Of a stretch of 64,000 nucleotides of DNA, positions 36,795 through 47,803 are shown piece by piece. Each line of letters begins with the position of its first letter. Position 1 is the first letter of the stretch. Origin of the DNA: Paratinospora sagittata. Its lineage: Eukaryota > Streptophyta > Magnoliopsida > Ranunculales > Menispermaceae. The DNA is taken from assembly GCA_035771175.1 (NCBI GenBank), contig CM069593.1, positions 32,004,741 to 32,068,740 of the forward strand, written 5' to 3'. The translations under genes were made by a program, and so were the position numbers. The notes beneath the pieces are model-generated. The model searched no databases, was not told where the DNA came from, and was given only the letters and a program-made list of their open reading frames with translations.

Positions 36795-37322
36795 ATTAAG
36801 AAATTTAACATCATAACCGTTCAGAACTTTGATGATTCAGTTAAAATTATTTTGGTACAATTTCAGCTCAATCCAACGGTTGGATTGCAAGATCCATTTG
36901 ATCAAAACTGCGCAAGAAAATCCTCAAATTCATAAAACAGTGTTTGGAGTCTTATATCTCACAGTAAACAACTCCAATCAAGATCTTCACCGTTCATAAT
37001 GAAGATCTATCAGAGAAGAATAAGCTGACAAAAGTTTAGCTCAATCGGACCATGGATCTAGGATATCAAGCCATTGATATAATCGGTTACAGAAATTTCT
37101 TCCTACATGGAGCGAGCTCCACTGATCCAAAACACCATTTTCGACATGTTTCGACGTCGAACGAGTCTCCAATCATTCTGAAACTTTACGCACACACTAA
37201 ACAACTTAAAAGCATGCAAAGACACTCAAACCAACATGTGTCGAGCATCAAATACGTATACACATACGTGTATGAATACTCTACGGGTCAAAATGACGTC
37301 ATCCTAAGGTACGGGCGTTACA
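36795..37322 (-). mobile_element. LTR fragment of the 33127 family
   Basis: On the - strand it begins TGTAACGCCCGTACC and continues 'gatgacgtcattttgacccg', closely matching the first 500 bases of the LTR at 33127-34750. It was inserted into the nested Sirevirus; the rest of the element and part of the host LTR and pol were later lost, because it now joins a truncated LTR at 36794. Confidence 0.85.
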
Positions 37323-38936
37323 TAAAATATTTTTAACTTTGGTACCCATGCTAGTTTGGGTCCATGCATGTTAGCATCAGTAAGAACAGATTTTTTAATC
37401 TATACATATTTATTTATCTTTCTACTTAGGATATTACATCTAAGTATGGTATGACCTTCCCTATGACATTTGTGGCATTTTGGTCTTTTGGTCAATAGGG
37501 TATTGTATTCCTTTTGTTTTGAACCATGTGTATAGCCTAAGCCAGTTTTGTCGAATGCACATCTTTGTGATTCTAGCATCATGTCAAATAATTTTTGACC
37601 ATTTGTGAATTTAATCACGATGCAGTTCAGGTCTTCCTTTTCCTTTTTAAGAGTTTCATTTTCATTTTTCAGTTTACCAACAACTTTTTTAAGTTGTTCA
37701 TTATCTAAAGACATTTCGTCTAGCTCTTCTTGTTAAAATTATATTTCCTCAAGAGCTTCTTCAAGACTATGCTTGAGTTTTTCATTCTTCGTGATCTCTT
37801 TACTTAGTTTTGTCTTAAGCTCTTGAATATGAGTATAGAGCTCATTAATTTTGTCAATGGGTTCAGATTTTACCTCTATGCTTGCCATTAAGCACAATGC
37901 AGCAGTGTGATCTGAATTTGCTTCATCTTCGCTAGAGCTTGAATCATTCCATGTAGCTTTGAGAACTTCCTTGTCTTTTCTATACGAGTTGGTATTCTTC
38001 TTATATTTAATGGGGCATTCACTCTTTACATGACCTGGTTTGTTATAGTCGTAACATATTAACTCTACAGGTTTAGACTCTGATTTCTTTCTTTTTGTGA
38101 AACCTTGAGTAAGAACTACTCTTACTCTTTCTCCTGAGTAACTTGTTGAACTTTCTAAATAACATAGCCATGTCATCTTCTGAGTCTTAATCATCTTTAG
38201 AGTCAGTTTCAACATTGAGGGCTATAGATTTCTTTTCTTTTTCCTCAACCTTGACCGGAGACTTTGTATCTTTTAACTTCATTTCATGAACCATGAGTGA
38301 ACCACAAAGTTCATCAAAGGTATATTCAGCCAGTTTTTTGGCTTTTTCAATGGCCGTAGCCTTGGGTTCCCATACTCTTAGTAGGCCCCTTAGAAACTTT
38401 CTAATAGTTTCTTCCTGGTCATATCCTCTTCCTAGGTTTTTCATCTCATTGATGTTTGTTGTAAATCGAGCAATAGCCTTAGCTATCGATTCAGTTTCCT
38501 CCATCCTATAGGTCTCATATTTTTCAACTAGTAATTGGAGTTCTACCTTTTTGACTTGTAAAGTTCCTTCGTGGGTGACCTCTAACTCATCCTATATTTC
38601 CTTAGCGGTTTCACACGCACTAACTCTATTGAACGCTTGAATGGATAAACTGTAAAACAGGATGTTTACAGCTTGGTTATTTAATAACTCTTTTTTTTCT
38701 TTGGTACTCCATTCATCTAACTCCTTTGGGACAACGGCACCATCTAATATTTTAGTAGGTGTTGGACAGTCGTTTGTCACAACATCCCACATTTCTAAAT
38801 CTTGGGCTTTTAGGTAATACCTAATCTTAGTCTTCCAATAAGAGTAGTTATTTCCCTTGAACAATGGTGGACGATTTGTGGAGTTTCCTTCACCTGAAAA
38901 ATAAGTACTTCCTTCGTTTTGTCCTGCCATACTCAA
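37323..38936 (-). pseudogene. Sirevirus gag (nested element)
   Basis: On the - strand: 38936-38592 starts MSMAGQNEGSTYFSGEGNST and holds RPPLFKGNNYSYWKTKIRYY, the usual Ty1/copia gag opening. A stop near 38590 follows, then 38504-38187 (FLRGLLRVWEPKATAIEKAK). A frameshift near 38190 leads to the first knuckle CYDYNKPGHVKSEC, in which the second Cys is Tyr. A long E/K/L-rich coiled coil (37850-37650) precedes a second, intact knuckle CHKCHREGHTILRC near 37450, then a GPKLAWVPK string. Pol follows in a normal element but is deleted here. Confidence 0.88.
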
Positions 38937-38965
38937 TCAAATATGGTTAGATACCTGATGGTTAA

Positions 38966-38980
38966 CCTGCTATGATACCA
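38966..38980 (-). other. Sirevirus primer binding site
   Basis: TGGTATCATAGCAGG on the - strand, two bases after the LTR end ...GGGCCAACA. One base differs from the initiator-Met complement TGGTATCAGAGC. It fixes 38983-40877 as the 5' LTR. Confidence 0.8.
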
Positions 38981-38982
38981 AT

Positions 38983-40877
38983 TGTTGGCCCAGATATGTC
39001 CAAGAGGGGGGTGAATTGGACACTTAGCAGATTTTAACCTTTCTTAATAATGTGCGAAATATTGAAAGCAGATTAAACAAAGTATAACAAATAAATACAG
39101 TAAATGTAAAAGAGACAATGCAATCAGGATTTATAGTGGTTCGACCTTGCCTACATCCACTACCTAACCTCCTCAGTTAGGATTTGTTCAAACTCCACTA
39201 TGGATCTTCTTACTGGTGAGGATCAAATTGGTACACTTTCTCAACTTACGGGTGTGAGAAGATCGTAACAACTTTGAGCAGCACTTGCTCTAGCCCAGTG
39301 ACTAACCAGTCACTACAAACTGAATACAATATGAGATATGATTCTCTATACTCATAATCAAAATGATACTTACAAAGCTTTGAATTGAACCTTTTGTTAC
39401 CACTGATTCGACAAAATATGTATGATGAAGTTCAGCTGGAAACAGGTTCAAAGAGCTTTTGTCTTCTTCAATGGATTTTGAAAATGATGAAGATGAAAAT
39501 CAATCAATCCAGAAGACTTGATGTTTTTTCTTTAAAAAATGATAGTAAGTTCAAGCACAAAGAGTAGTAGACTAACTTTCAAAAGTTTTTCGCACAAGTG
39601 AAAACTGTTAATACATTTTTGAATGAATATCAGTTTTCATATTGATTTGTTGTGTTTCTACTCTAAGGCATCACATATATATAGAAATAACAGAGGCGCA
39701 ATGGACTGGGTGAATTTTGGCGTTCTAGGTTATTTCAAATACAACGACTACATTCATTCCCGAAATGGATTGATTCAGCTCTGTGCATATTTTGGCGATA
39801 GCACCTAAATCATCTGATCATTCATGAAAAAGGAATGTTCTGACAAAGTATTAGAACGTTCAAAAAGTTCTGAAAAAGTTGTTGTACAATTCTGAAAAGT
39901 TCTGAAAGGTTTTTGTACGGTTCTGAAAAAGTGGCTAAAAAGATTTACGAGTCAGAACGGCAAAAATATCTTTTTTGTCATTTTGTTCCTTTGAGGGTGC
40001 TCATGGAGCATTAGCGTCCTACCAAAAAGTGAAGTGAGGGCGTTACTGATTCATAAGTGTCCTGACTTACTTTAAGATTAAAATGACTTAACTCATTAGG
40101 GCACTACTCGACAGTTAGCGTCTTGTTTTGTTTTAAAACACTTAAAAGCACGAGGGCGCTACTTATAAGTAAGTGTCCTGAAAGTTATTAAATGGATTCA
40201 AAAGATGAGGGTGCTCCTATGCAGGCAGCGTCCTGATAGTTTTTCAACTTATAACTATCAGCGTTCTTAAAGATAGAAATCATTTCAAACTTAGAGAGCT
40301 TTCAGCGAGCTGAAATTAAGTCAGCGTCCTGACACTTTCAATGACTAAAAAAGGTATCTACTTACAAGTAAGCATCCTAATGAATCAGTTCAAGTTAACC
40401 TTGAATGTCAGCGTCCTAACATTTCATTAGCATCCTGACTCATGAAGTCTAGGAAGTCGCTCATGAAACATTAGCGTCCTGGAAGACTCTATAAAAATTA
40501 TTTTGGTTTTTTTATTAAAGTTCGATAAAACACGATTAAAACCAAGATATTTTCAAATTAAATCGAATTTGCAAACGATCGAAAATCAATCTACTAAAAT
40601 ATGAAATCATGCATATTGCTGAATCAAATGGCAGAGAAGATTCTACAACCTAACATAACCTAATCATACTATCAAATATCGTCAAATGATCATGGCCTTC
40701 AAGTCGATCTTTAATACATTCGTCATGCATCATTGATTCTTTGAAACCTTCAAGTAAGATTAGATACACCATGTATGCACAATATTAACATAAACATAAT
40801 GCGGTTTGTCATCATCAAAATATCTTTCATATTAGGGATATAATCTCATAAGGGACATGAGGATAATTGGTTTAACA
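38983..40877 (-). mobile_element. Sirevirus family A 5' LTR, complete (1,895 bp)
   Basis: Runs from TGTTGGCCCAGATATG to GGATAATTGGTTTAACA on the + strand. It is the reference copy for the family in this window. It holds 'gaacgttc...gttctgaaa' motifs (39830-39920) and about ten 'GAGGGCGCT / AGCGTCCTGA' motifs (39990-40490). It is next to a primer binding site and gag. Confidence 0.9.
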
Positions 40878-40882
40878 ATAGT

Positions 40883-41700
40883 AACTTCATCATCTATGTT
40901 CTCATCATCGGAAGAAGAATCACTTGAATCGTTCACGTTCAGAGCTAAGTCCTTTTGTGCTTTGTAGCCATCCTTTGATTCATTCTTAATTTTGTTCTTC
41001 AGTTTCATTTGATAAACCAACATAAATCCACACAACTCATCAAAGGTGTAGGTCACCAAGGTTTTTAGCTTCCTCGATCGTCGTGACTTTAGGGTCCCAC
41101 TCTTTTAGTAATCCCCTAAGAAATTTTCCAACTGTTTTTGCTTTTAGGAACACATTGTCCAAATTCTTCATCTCATTAATAATCTTGGTGAAACATGTTA
41201 TCGCATCTGAGACGTCTTCATTCTCACTAATTCTAAAGGTTTCATATGATTCCTCCAGCATTCTCAACTTTGTTTCTTTTACTTACTTTGTGACTTCATA
41301 AGTAACTTCCAGTTTATCCCATATCTTTTTGGCAGTGTCGCAGGCACTGACTCTGTTGAATTCATTGATGGAGAGACTACAGAATAACATATTTATGGCT
41401 TTGTCATTCAATTGCTCTAACTTATTTTCTCCATGTGACCATTCATTTTTCAGCTTCAACACAATTACTCCGTTTTCGATCTTTGTAAGAGTTGTATAGC
41501 CATTTCTCATGATTTCCTAAAATATCATAATTATGGGATCTCATGAAGTATCCCATCCTTATTTTCCAGTGCAAGCAATTATCACCCTTAAACAGTGGAG
41601 GGCGATTCACAGAGTTCCCTTCATCATGTGTGTCCCTAGAAGAAATACTAGAACTAAGCCCTGTCATACACAAAGAAATTGTTAGATCTCTTTGATGCAT
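40883..41700 (-). pseudogene. Sirevirus gag, N-terminal part (outer element)
   Basis: On the - strand, broken frames carry NRPPLFKGDNCLHWKIRMGYF (near 41600), LNDKAINMLFCSLSINEFNRVS (41400), FLRGLLKEWDPKVTTIEEAKNL (41090) and a D/S-rich tail SSDSSSDDENIDDEVT, where the nested element inserted. It lines up segment by segment with the nested gag. Several frameshifts and a stop (QE* near 41515). It abuts the LTR at 41701 directly, so the primer binding site and leader are lost. Confidence 0.85.
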
Positions 41701-42762
41701 AAGTTCTCTAAGTTTTGCAAAAGTTGCTCTTCAAATGAACAAGTGTGATATTTATAGAAAAACCCCACACCGAGGCACAGAAACATGATCCTCAACAAAG
41801 AAGCGTGTTTCTGCTTTAAAATCTGAAAATAAGATTTTCCTCCAATTAAGGAACGCATTCCTTACTTAAGGAGTGCGCTCCTCAATATGTCCGTTGGGCA
41901 TAGGAACGGGTTCCTTCATTAAGAACCACTAACTCTATAAAATTTCTTATTTTGTCCTTGATAACAGGAGTGTGTTCTTACTTGAAGGAGCGAGTTCCTT
42001 TTTTCCTAATAAAAAAATCCTAACTCTCAAGAAAAACCATAGGAACGCGTTTCTCTTACAAGGAGCGCGTTCCTTAAACTCTGATAAAAAAATACTGAGT
42101 CTCAATAAAATGCTCAGGAGCACGTTCCTTAAGAGAGAAACGTGTTTTTTCACTATGAAGTGAAAGAAACCCGATTTTTTTTATCATAACGAGTTTAGGA
42201 AATTGTTAAATACATAGATTAACTTTAAAAATAGTTTTTGACAAGATTAAAATATAATTGACAAGTTAAATATGAGTAAATCAATCGACTAAGCATGTGA
42301 TTGAGACATTCAAAATAGTACACGTAAAACGATGAAACCATGCAAAGTTGGTAAATTCAATGCATGTTAAACACTGATAAAAATATGCATGATAAACAGT
42401 TTTAACTAAGTGTGATTGCATAATTATCATACTAATGTGTGTGCATGCATGATTAATAATATAATAGTGTATATGCATGAGTATGATAAACTACATGTAT
42501 GATTTTCGAAAAGATGCAAATCATATTGTGGTTGGAACATATAAATGTTACTCTATAGTACTAAGATTCTAAATAGAAATACAACCATGAAGCTCTTGAA
42601 TCTTCGTATAATGTTGTTCCTTCCACATGCTTTGACAGACTAGTTGAATCGATCTGATATAGCTAGTTAGCACTAAAACAACTACGTCAAAGAGATTAAT
42701 GATCACAAATATGTTGTTTGTAATCATCAAAACAAAACAAAGTGAGAGTAGTTACATCAACA
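41701..42762 (-). mobile_element. Sirevirus family B 5' LTR, truncated
   Basis: Matches 28976-29999 of the 3' LTR closely, including the 'aggagcgcgttcct' motif array (41850-42140), and ends ...TTACATCAACA followed by the AAACC duplication. The half next to the primer binding site is deleted. Confidence 0.9.
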
Positions 42763-43405
42763 AAACCATAAAGGAAATGGGGTAGAAACCTTACCTTGGG
42801 ACCAAATTCCACCAACCTTAGCTCCCAAATCACCAATTTTCTCTTCTCCTCACTTTCTCATCTTCTTCTAGCTGGAAATGTCAAAAGAAAGTGACAAGAG
42901 AGTGTTTTTGCTTAAATATGCATGTCAGGCTTACCATGGCAAGTTTTTTAAAAAATTGCTCAGACACAAGGAGCGCGCTTCTCCCTTGAAGGAGCGCACT
43001 TCTCAGCCCATTTCTTGAGAAATTGCTCTCGATTTGACTCAGAGGAGCGCGCTTCTCCATTTCCCAGAAAATCCCAAATTTTAGTTTCACGCAAGGAGCA
43101 CGCTTATCCAAAGATTGAAAACTTCTTGTTCTTGATTTTACACAGGGAGCGCGCTTCTCCCCTTAAGGAGCGCACTTCTGCTAGGGGAGAAGCGCACTTC
43201 TGCTACCCAGAAAACAAAATTTTCATTCTTAGGTGTATTTTCATATACCCAAACACATTAATAACAAAATAAACATGAAAAATACACACAAATACATCAT
43301 ATACAAATGATATACGAATATAATATACATCAAACACATACACAAACATCTAGAGTTGGGCATTTTACGTCATCATGACATCATATGAGAGTGTGGGTCG
43401 TTACG
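42763..43405 (-). mobile_element. Gypsy-type LTR fragment (TGTAACRACCC family), right part
   Basis: On the - strand it begins with GTAACGACCCACACTC and continues 'gatgtcatgatgacgtaaaatg', matching the start of the LTR at 49434. It holds several 'aggagcgcgcttctcc' motifs (42970-43200). It is the other half of the LTR at 27137-27921, split by the Sirevirus. It joins a decayed copia element at 43406. Confidence 0.8.
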
Positions 43406-43754
43406 GACAAAATACTTGAAAATAAAGAGATCTCAATAAGTTATGTACATACAAAAAAAACATGGGATCAAAATAATATTGTTCCAGATAATATATTTGT
43501 CTTTAATGTATCTTTTGATATTTGTAACAATGATGATCCAGAACCACTAACTTTAGATGAATGCGAACAGAGAAATGATTGGCCAAAGTGGAAAGAAGCG
43601 ACCGATATAGAATAAAACTTGTTAAGAAAACGAGAAGTATTTGGACCAATTGTTCAAACACCTAATAATGTAAAGCCTGTTGGATTTAAATGAGTAATCG
43701 TGCGAAAGAGAAATGAGAAAAATGAGATTACTAGATATAAAGCATGACTTGTAG

Positions 43755-45820
43755 TGTTATCTCAAGGAACCCCATGATGCAAGTGTTTTGATGATTCCAA
43801 ACTACTCACCTTATTCATCTAATGATCTTGTTTAAGTGTTTCAGTCAACATTAAAATATCAAGATAAATTAGCACTGAAATCATGAAAGACAGAGCAATC
43901 GAGATCAAGTCTCAAGAGGATTAAGTATTTAGAATGTAGAACTTTTACTCAAAAGTCCTCAGCAAATTTTGATTATCATTTGCATGATCTTCAATGTTTT
44001 TCTCATCAAGAAAATGGTTTTCGATCGATTTATCTTTGAAGGATTTTTCGATTAGTTTTGTTGAATTTTTTCAATAATCAATTTGATTTAAATCTATCAA
44101 AGTTTTATCATGTTCTAATTGAGTTTTTATCAAGGTATTTAATCTCAAAAGAACTGAGTTTTCTCAGTGTTCCATCAGGATGCTGATAACCTCATTAGAA
44201 CGCTGAAAGTGTATGGTTAGGTTATGTTAAGAAGCTACTTGTGTAGGGGCGCCCTCACAAAACTGACCTGATGATGTATCAGGACGTTGATTGTGTGTTA
44301 GCACGCTCATGCATTTCTGGTTTTTTTAAAAGTGTCAAGCATGCCTGGACACTACTAGTGTATTAGCGCCCGCCCTCATTGCCTTATGGGTTTAATATGT
44401 TCTGTTGAGCTTCAGGACGTTGATGCACTGTCAGCGCGCTCAAAGAACAAAGTAAGCTAAACTTACGTTTTTGATATAGTATGCATCAGGATGTTCATGT
44501 TCCATCTAGACGCTCAAGCACTACTGTCAAAAACCTGAAAAAGTATCTGACAAACCTGCTAGCTGACATTTCAGATACATGAATTACTTTAACCTGGACT
44601 TTCCTCATTCATGTATACTGAATTAAACCAGAATGTTTTCATAAATCAAGATTACCATTTTAGTAAAAGATTAGAGTCATTTTGACTAAACGTTCAAATT
44701 CAATTTTCAAATCTAAGTGTCCAACAACTTTAACAAGTTTATATATATGTGATTTTCAAATCAGTGAAACACAAAAAGAATCACTGTGTCAAAACTTTTG
44801 AAAATTAATCGAATCTTGGAAGAGTTGTTCAGTATCAAAAGTATTTTGAAATCACTTTCTATTCAAAAGATTTCATTGTGCTTATACTCTATCATTTCTA
44901 AAAATTTGTTTGAAAATGAATGCAATACCCTTAATTTTACAAAAAAAAAAAATTACTATTTGGGCAACGCCAGAACGTTCAGGCATGCATTGCGCCTGAA
45001 CGTTTGGCATGCGCCTGAACGTTCTGGCATGCGCCTGAACGTTCTGGCATGAGCCTGATCGTTATGGCATGCGCCTAAACGTTCGAGCATGCATTGCGCC
45101 TGAACGTTCGGGCATGCGCCTGAATGTTCGGGCATGCGCCTGAACGTTCTAGCATGCGCCTGAACGTTCTGGCGTTGCCCAAATAGTAATTTTTTTTGTG
45201 AAATACAGGGTATTACAATGAATCTTTGAACTGTTTTACTCGAATTTTTCAACACGTTTAAATCTCATATTATTCATTGCTAAAGGAGGAATTTGAGTAA
45301 AAGTTCATAGGATACAATTGTGCCTTAATCTTGTATCTTTGTAACAGTATCAAGTTTTGTAACTGTAGTTACACCAACTGCAAAAAAATTTGTTTATTCT
45401 TGAGTTAGGATAGTGGTTTACTCCTACCCATGAAAGTGAGTGTACAGGTAGTTCTCTAGTCTTAAAGTCGAGAAGCTTAAGTAGTTCTTTAACCTAGAAG
45501 TCGAGAAGCTTAGGTAGTCTCTAGCCTACAAATCGAGAAGTTGTAGGTTCATCCTTAGCCCGTAAAAGAATAGGTTTACCTTGAACCTGTAAAAGGGCAT
45601 TTGTAACGGTTTGGTTCTCACCCTTAAGAGAATCAGTTAGTGGACTTTCAATAATTCTAACTGAGAAGGTTAGGTAGTGGACGTAGACATATAGCTGAAC
45701 CACTATAAATTGCTTGTGTTCTTTCATCTATTTTCTACTTACTATTTGCCATTGTGTTGTATTTTTAATTTGTCTATTAAGTCCAATTCACCCCCCCTCT
45801 TGGGCACACCTAGGCCAACA
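43755..45820 (+). mobile_element. Sirevirus-type solo LTR (2,066 bp) with TGTAG target duplication
   Basis: From TGTTATCTCAAGGAACCCC to GGCACACCTAGGCCAACA, flanked by perfect TGTAG (43750-43754 and 45821-45825), inserted in the copia RT. The right end ('ccaattcacccccc', 'ctcttgggcacacc') is the complement of the usual Sirevirus edge. It carries the motif set 'aggacgttgatgcac...tcagcgcgctca' (44170-44520) and hosts the foldback element at 44922-45216. Confidence 0.92.
44922..45216. mobile_element. Foldback element with internal 20-bp tandem repeats
   Basis: Starts GCAATACCCT and ends with AGGGTATTAC. The inverted termini continue inward through an A-tract and 'ttactatttgggcaacgcc' on the left, with its complement on the right, about 60 bases each. 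Between them are about ten units of 'ggcatgcgcctgaacgttct' and variants. AATGAAT flanks it on both sides (44915-44921 and 45217-45223), a 7-bp direct repeat that suggests transposition. The unit itself contains the palindromes GCATGC and AACGTT. Superfamily not assigned. Confidence 0.75.
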
Positions 45821-45825
45821 TGTAG

Positions 45826-47245
45826 CTCAAGGTTTTTCATGAAGACCTGGTATTGATTGCAAGGAAACTTATTCTCCTGTTATTGACACAATTACATTTT
45901 ATTTCTTAATCAGTATTGCAGTTTCAGAAGGACTTGAAATGCGTTTAATGGATGTTGTTACTGCATATTTGTATGGATTTATTGATAGTGATATATATAT
46001 ATATACATATATAACTTGAAAATGCCTGAAACAAATAATGCAAAACCTCATGGTATGTATTCAATAAAAGTACAACGGGCTTTATATGGATTAAAGCAAT
46101 CTGGTCACATGTGGTATAATCGCCTTAGTGAATATTTACTTAAGGAAGGTTATGTGAATAATGAAATTTGCCCATGTGCTTTTATCAAGAAATCATCAAC
46201 TGGGTTTGCGATTGTTGTTGTATATATTGATGACTTAAATATTGTGGGAACTCATGAAGAAATTGAAAAAACATTTAATTACTTGAAGGAGTTTGATATG
46301 AAAGATCTTGGAAAAACAAAATTTCGTCTTGGCCTACAGATCGAGAGTTGTCCATCAATCAAATTATACTGAAAAAGTTTTAAAGCGATTTCGTATGGAC
46401 AAGGCACATCTATTAAGTTCCCCAATGGTTGTAAGGTCGCTTGAAGTGGATAAAGACCATTTTCGCCCTCATGAAAATGATGAAGAGTTTTTTGGTCCTG
46501 AAATACCATATCTTAGTGCTATAAGTGCACTTATGTATCTAGTAAATTGTACAAGACCGGATATTGTTTTTTCTATTAATTTACTTGCAAGATACAACTC
46601 TGCACCAACTCGAAGACATTGGAATGACATTAAGCATATATTATGTTATCTTCGAGGAACAAGTGATATGAGTTTATTTTACTCGAGAAAGGCAAAATCT
46701 AATTAGCTTGGATATGCAGATGTTGGATTGTTATCAGATCCTCACAAAGCAAGGTCACAACACAAGATATATTTTTACTTATGGTGACACTGCGATATCA
46801 TGGCGATCCGTGAAGCAAACAATGTTCTTCAAATTACTTTGAGATTCTTGCAATTCATGAAGCAAGTCATGCATGTGTATGGTTGAGATCTATGATCCAG
46901 CACATCCGAGGATCATGTGGATTATCTTCTATCAAAGATTGTCCTACAACATTATATGAAGATAATGCAACATGTATTGCACAATTAAGAGAAAGTTATA
47001 TCAAGGGTGACAGAACCAAACATATTTCACCAAAATTCTTTGTTACACGTGAGCTTCAGAATAATGGTGAAATTGATGTCCAACAAATAAGATCGAGGGA
47101 AAATCTTGCAGACTTGTTTACAAAAGCTTTGTTGAGCCAACATTTAAGAAACTTGCATATGATATTAGGATGCGTCGACTTAAAGACATTTCAAGCAAAA
47201 CAACAAAAGAAAGTTTATACATGCCATGATAAGAGGGAGAATTAA
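45826..47245 (+). pseudogene. Copia reverse transcriptase and RNase H remnant
   Basis: Frames in order: RT with AYLYGFIDSD (about 45965) followed by an AT-repeat-damaged segment; 46016-46372 with RALYGLKQSGHMWYNRLSEYL and VVYIDDLNIVGT (the catalytic box as YIDD), and DLGKTKFRLGLQIE; a frameshift; 46308-46706 with TEKVLKRFRMDKAHLLSSPM, LMYLVNCTRPDIVFSINLLARY and ILCYLRGTSDMSLFY, then a stop; damaged RNase H start; and 46883-47245 with YEDNATCIAQL, GDRTKHISPKFF and NLADLFTKAL. At least three disruptions. Confidence 0.9.
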
Positions 47246-47471
47246 AACTGGAGTTATTGGTTTAGTGTACTATACTCTTTTTCCTTTCACTATGGTTTCG
47301 TTTCACTGGGTTTCTCTAGCAAGGTTTTTAATGAGGTAGTCCTAAACAATATAAGTCTCCATGAGAATTGTACTTTTTTTCCTTTACTAAGTTTTTTTTT
47401 TCCACAAGGTTTTACCTAGTAAGGTTTTAACGAAGCATATTCTCATGTATGGAGGGTATTCAAAGGAGGAG

Positions 47472-47803
47472 TGTTATAAATGTATTGCATACTCATCCCA
47501 TAACCTTCATTTCAATGCTTGTAACTCCTATGTTTTAAATCCCATAACCTCCAAATTTATGAGATTTATTATTCAATTTATTTAATATATTGTATAAATG
47601 ATCATTGTAACTCCCTCTACCAAAAAGTCTATATAAAGGGGTCTTATATCTCAATATTATCATCAACAAGAGCACAAGATCTCTATAAATCTTCTTCTCT
47701 TTTCTCTAGATTCTTTTGTTTTAGTTCGGCATAATATTAGTTTTACTTTAGTTTTGCTTTATTTTGTAACACTGTACAGTATTTTAGTTTTATTTTATTA
47801 TAA
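47472..47803 (+). mobile_element. Copia 3' LTR (about 330 bp)
   Basis: Starts TGTTATAAATGTATTGC right after the polypurine tract. It contains 'tctatataaagggg' (TATA region, about 47630) and ends near 'ttattataa'. The final bases are uncertain because a Helitron-like terminus appears to begin at 47804. Confidence 0.7.

Larger units (their letters stand above)
35658..40877 (-). mobile_element. Nested Sirevirus (family A), pol deleted
   Basis: Inserted in the gag of the larger Sirevirus. Flanking pentamers on the + strand are ACAGC (35653-35657) and ATAGT (40878-40882), which match at three of five positions; both differences are transitions, so the duplication is plausible but decayed. It contains a full LTR (38983-40877), gag remnants (38936-37323), a foreign LTR fragment (36795-37322) and a truncated second LTR (35658-36794). 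Pol is missing. Confidence 0.8.
27922..42762 (-). mobile_element. Sirevirus-type Ty1/copia element (family B) with AAACC target duplication
   Basis: Flanked by perfect AAACC (27917-27921 and 42763-42767) inside a gypsy-type LTR. Read on the - strand: truncated 5' LTR (42762-41701), gag N-part (41700-40883), nested Sirevirus (40877-35658), gag C-part (35652-34756), nested solo LTR (34750-33127), pre-integrase, integrase, RT and RNase H remnants (33126-30529), polypurine tract (30018-30001) and 3' LTR (29999-27922). Without the nested DNA it is about 8 kb. All frames are broken. Confidence 0.88.
43406..47803 (+). mobile_element. Ty1/copia element, 5' truncated, split by a solo LTR
   Basis: The + strand carries a copia RT start (43530-43754: DWPKWKEATDIE, REVFGPIVQTP, GFK*VIVRKRNEKNEITRYKA), a 2-kb solo LTR, then the rest of RT and RNase H (45826-47245), a polypurine tract (CAAAGGAGGAG, 47461-47471) and a 3' LTR (from 47472). 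The 5' LTR, gag and integrase are missing. The KRNEKNEI and LYGLKQSG context fits a plant copia lineage of the Ivana/Oryco type, a tentative call. Confidence 0.85.
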
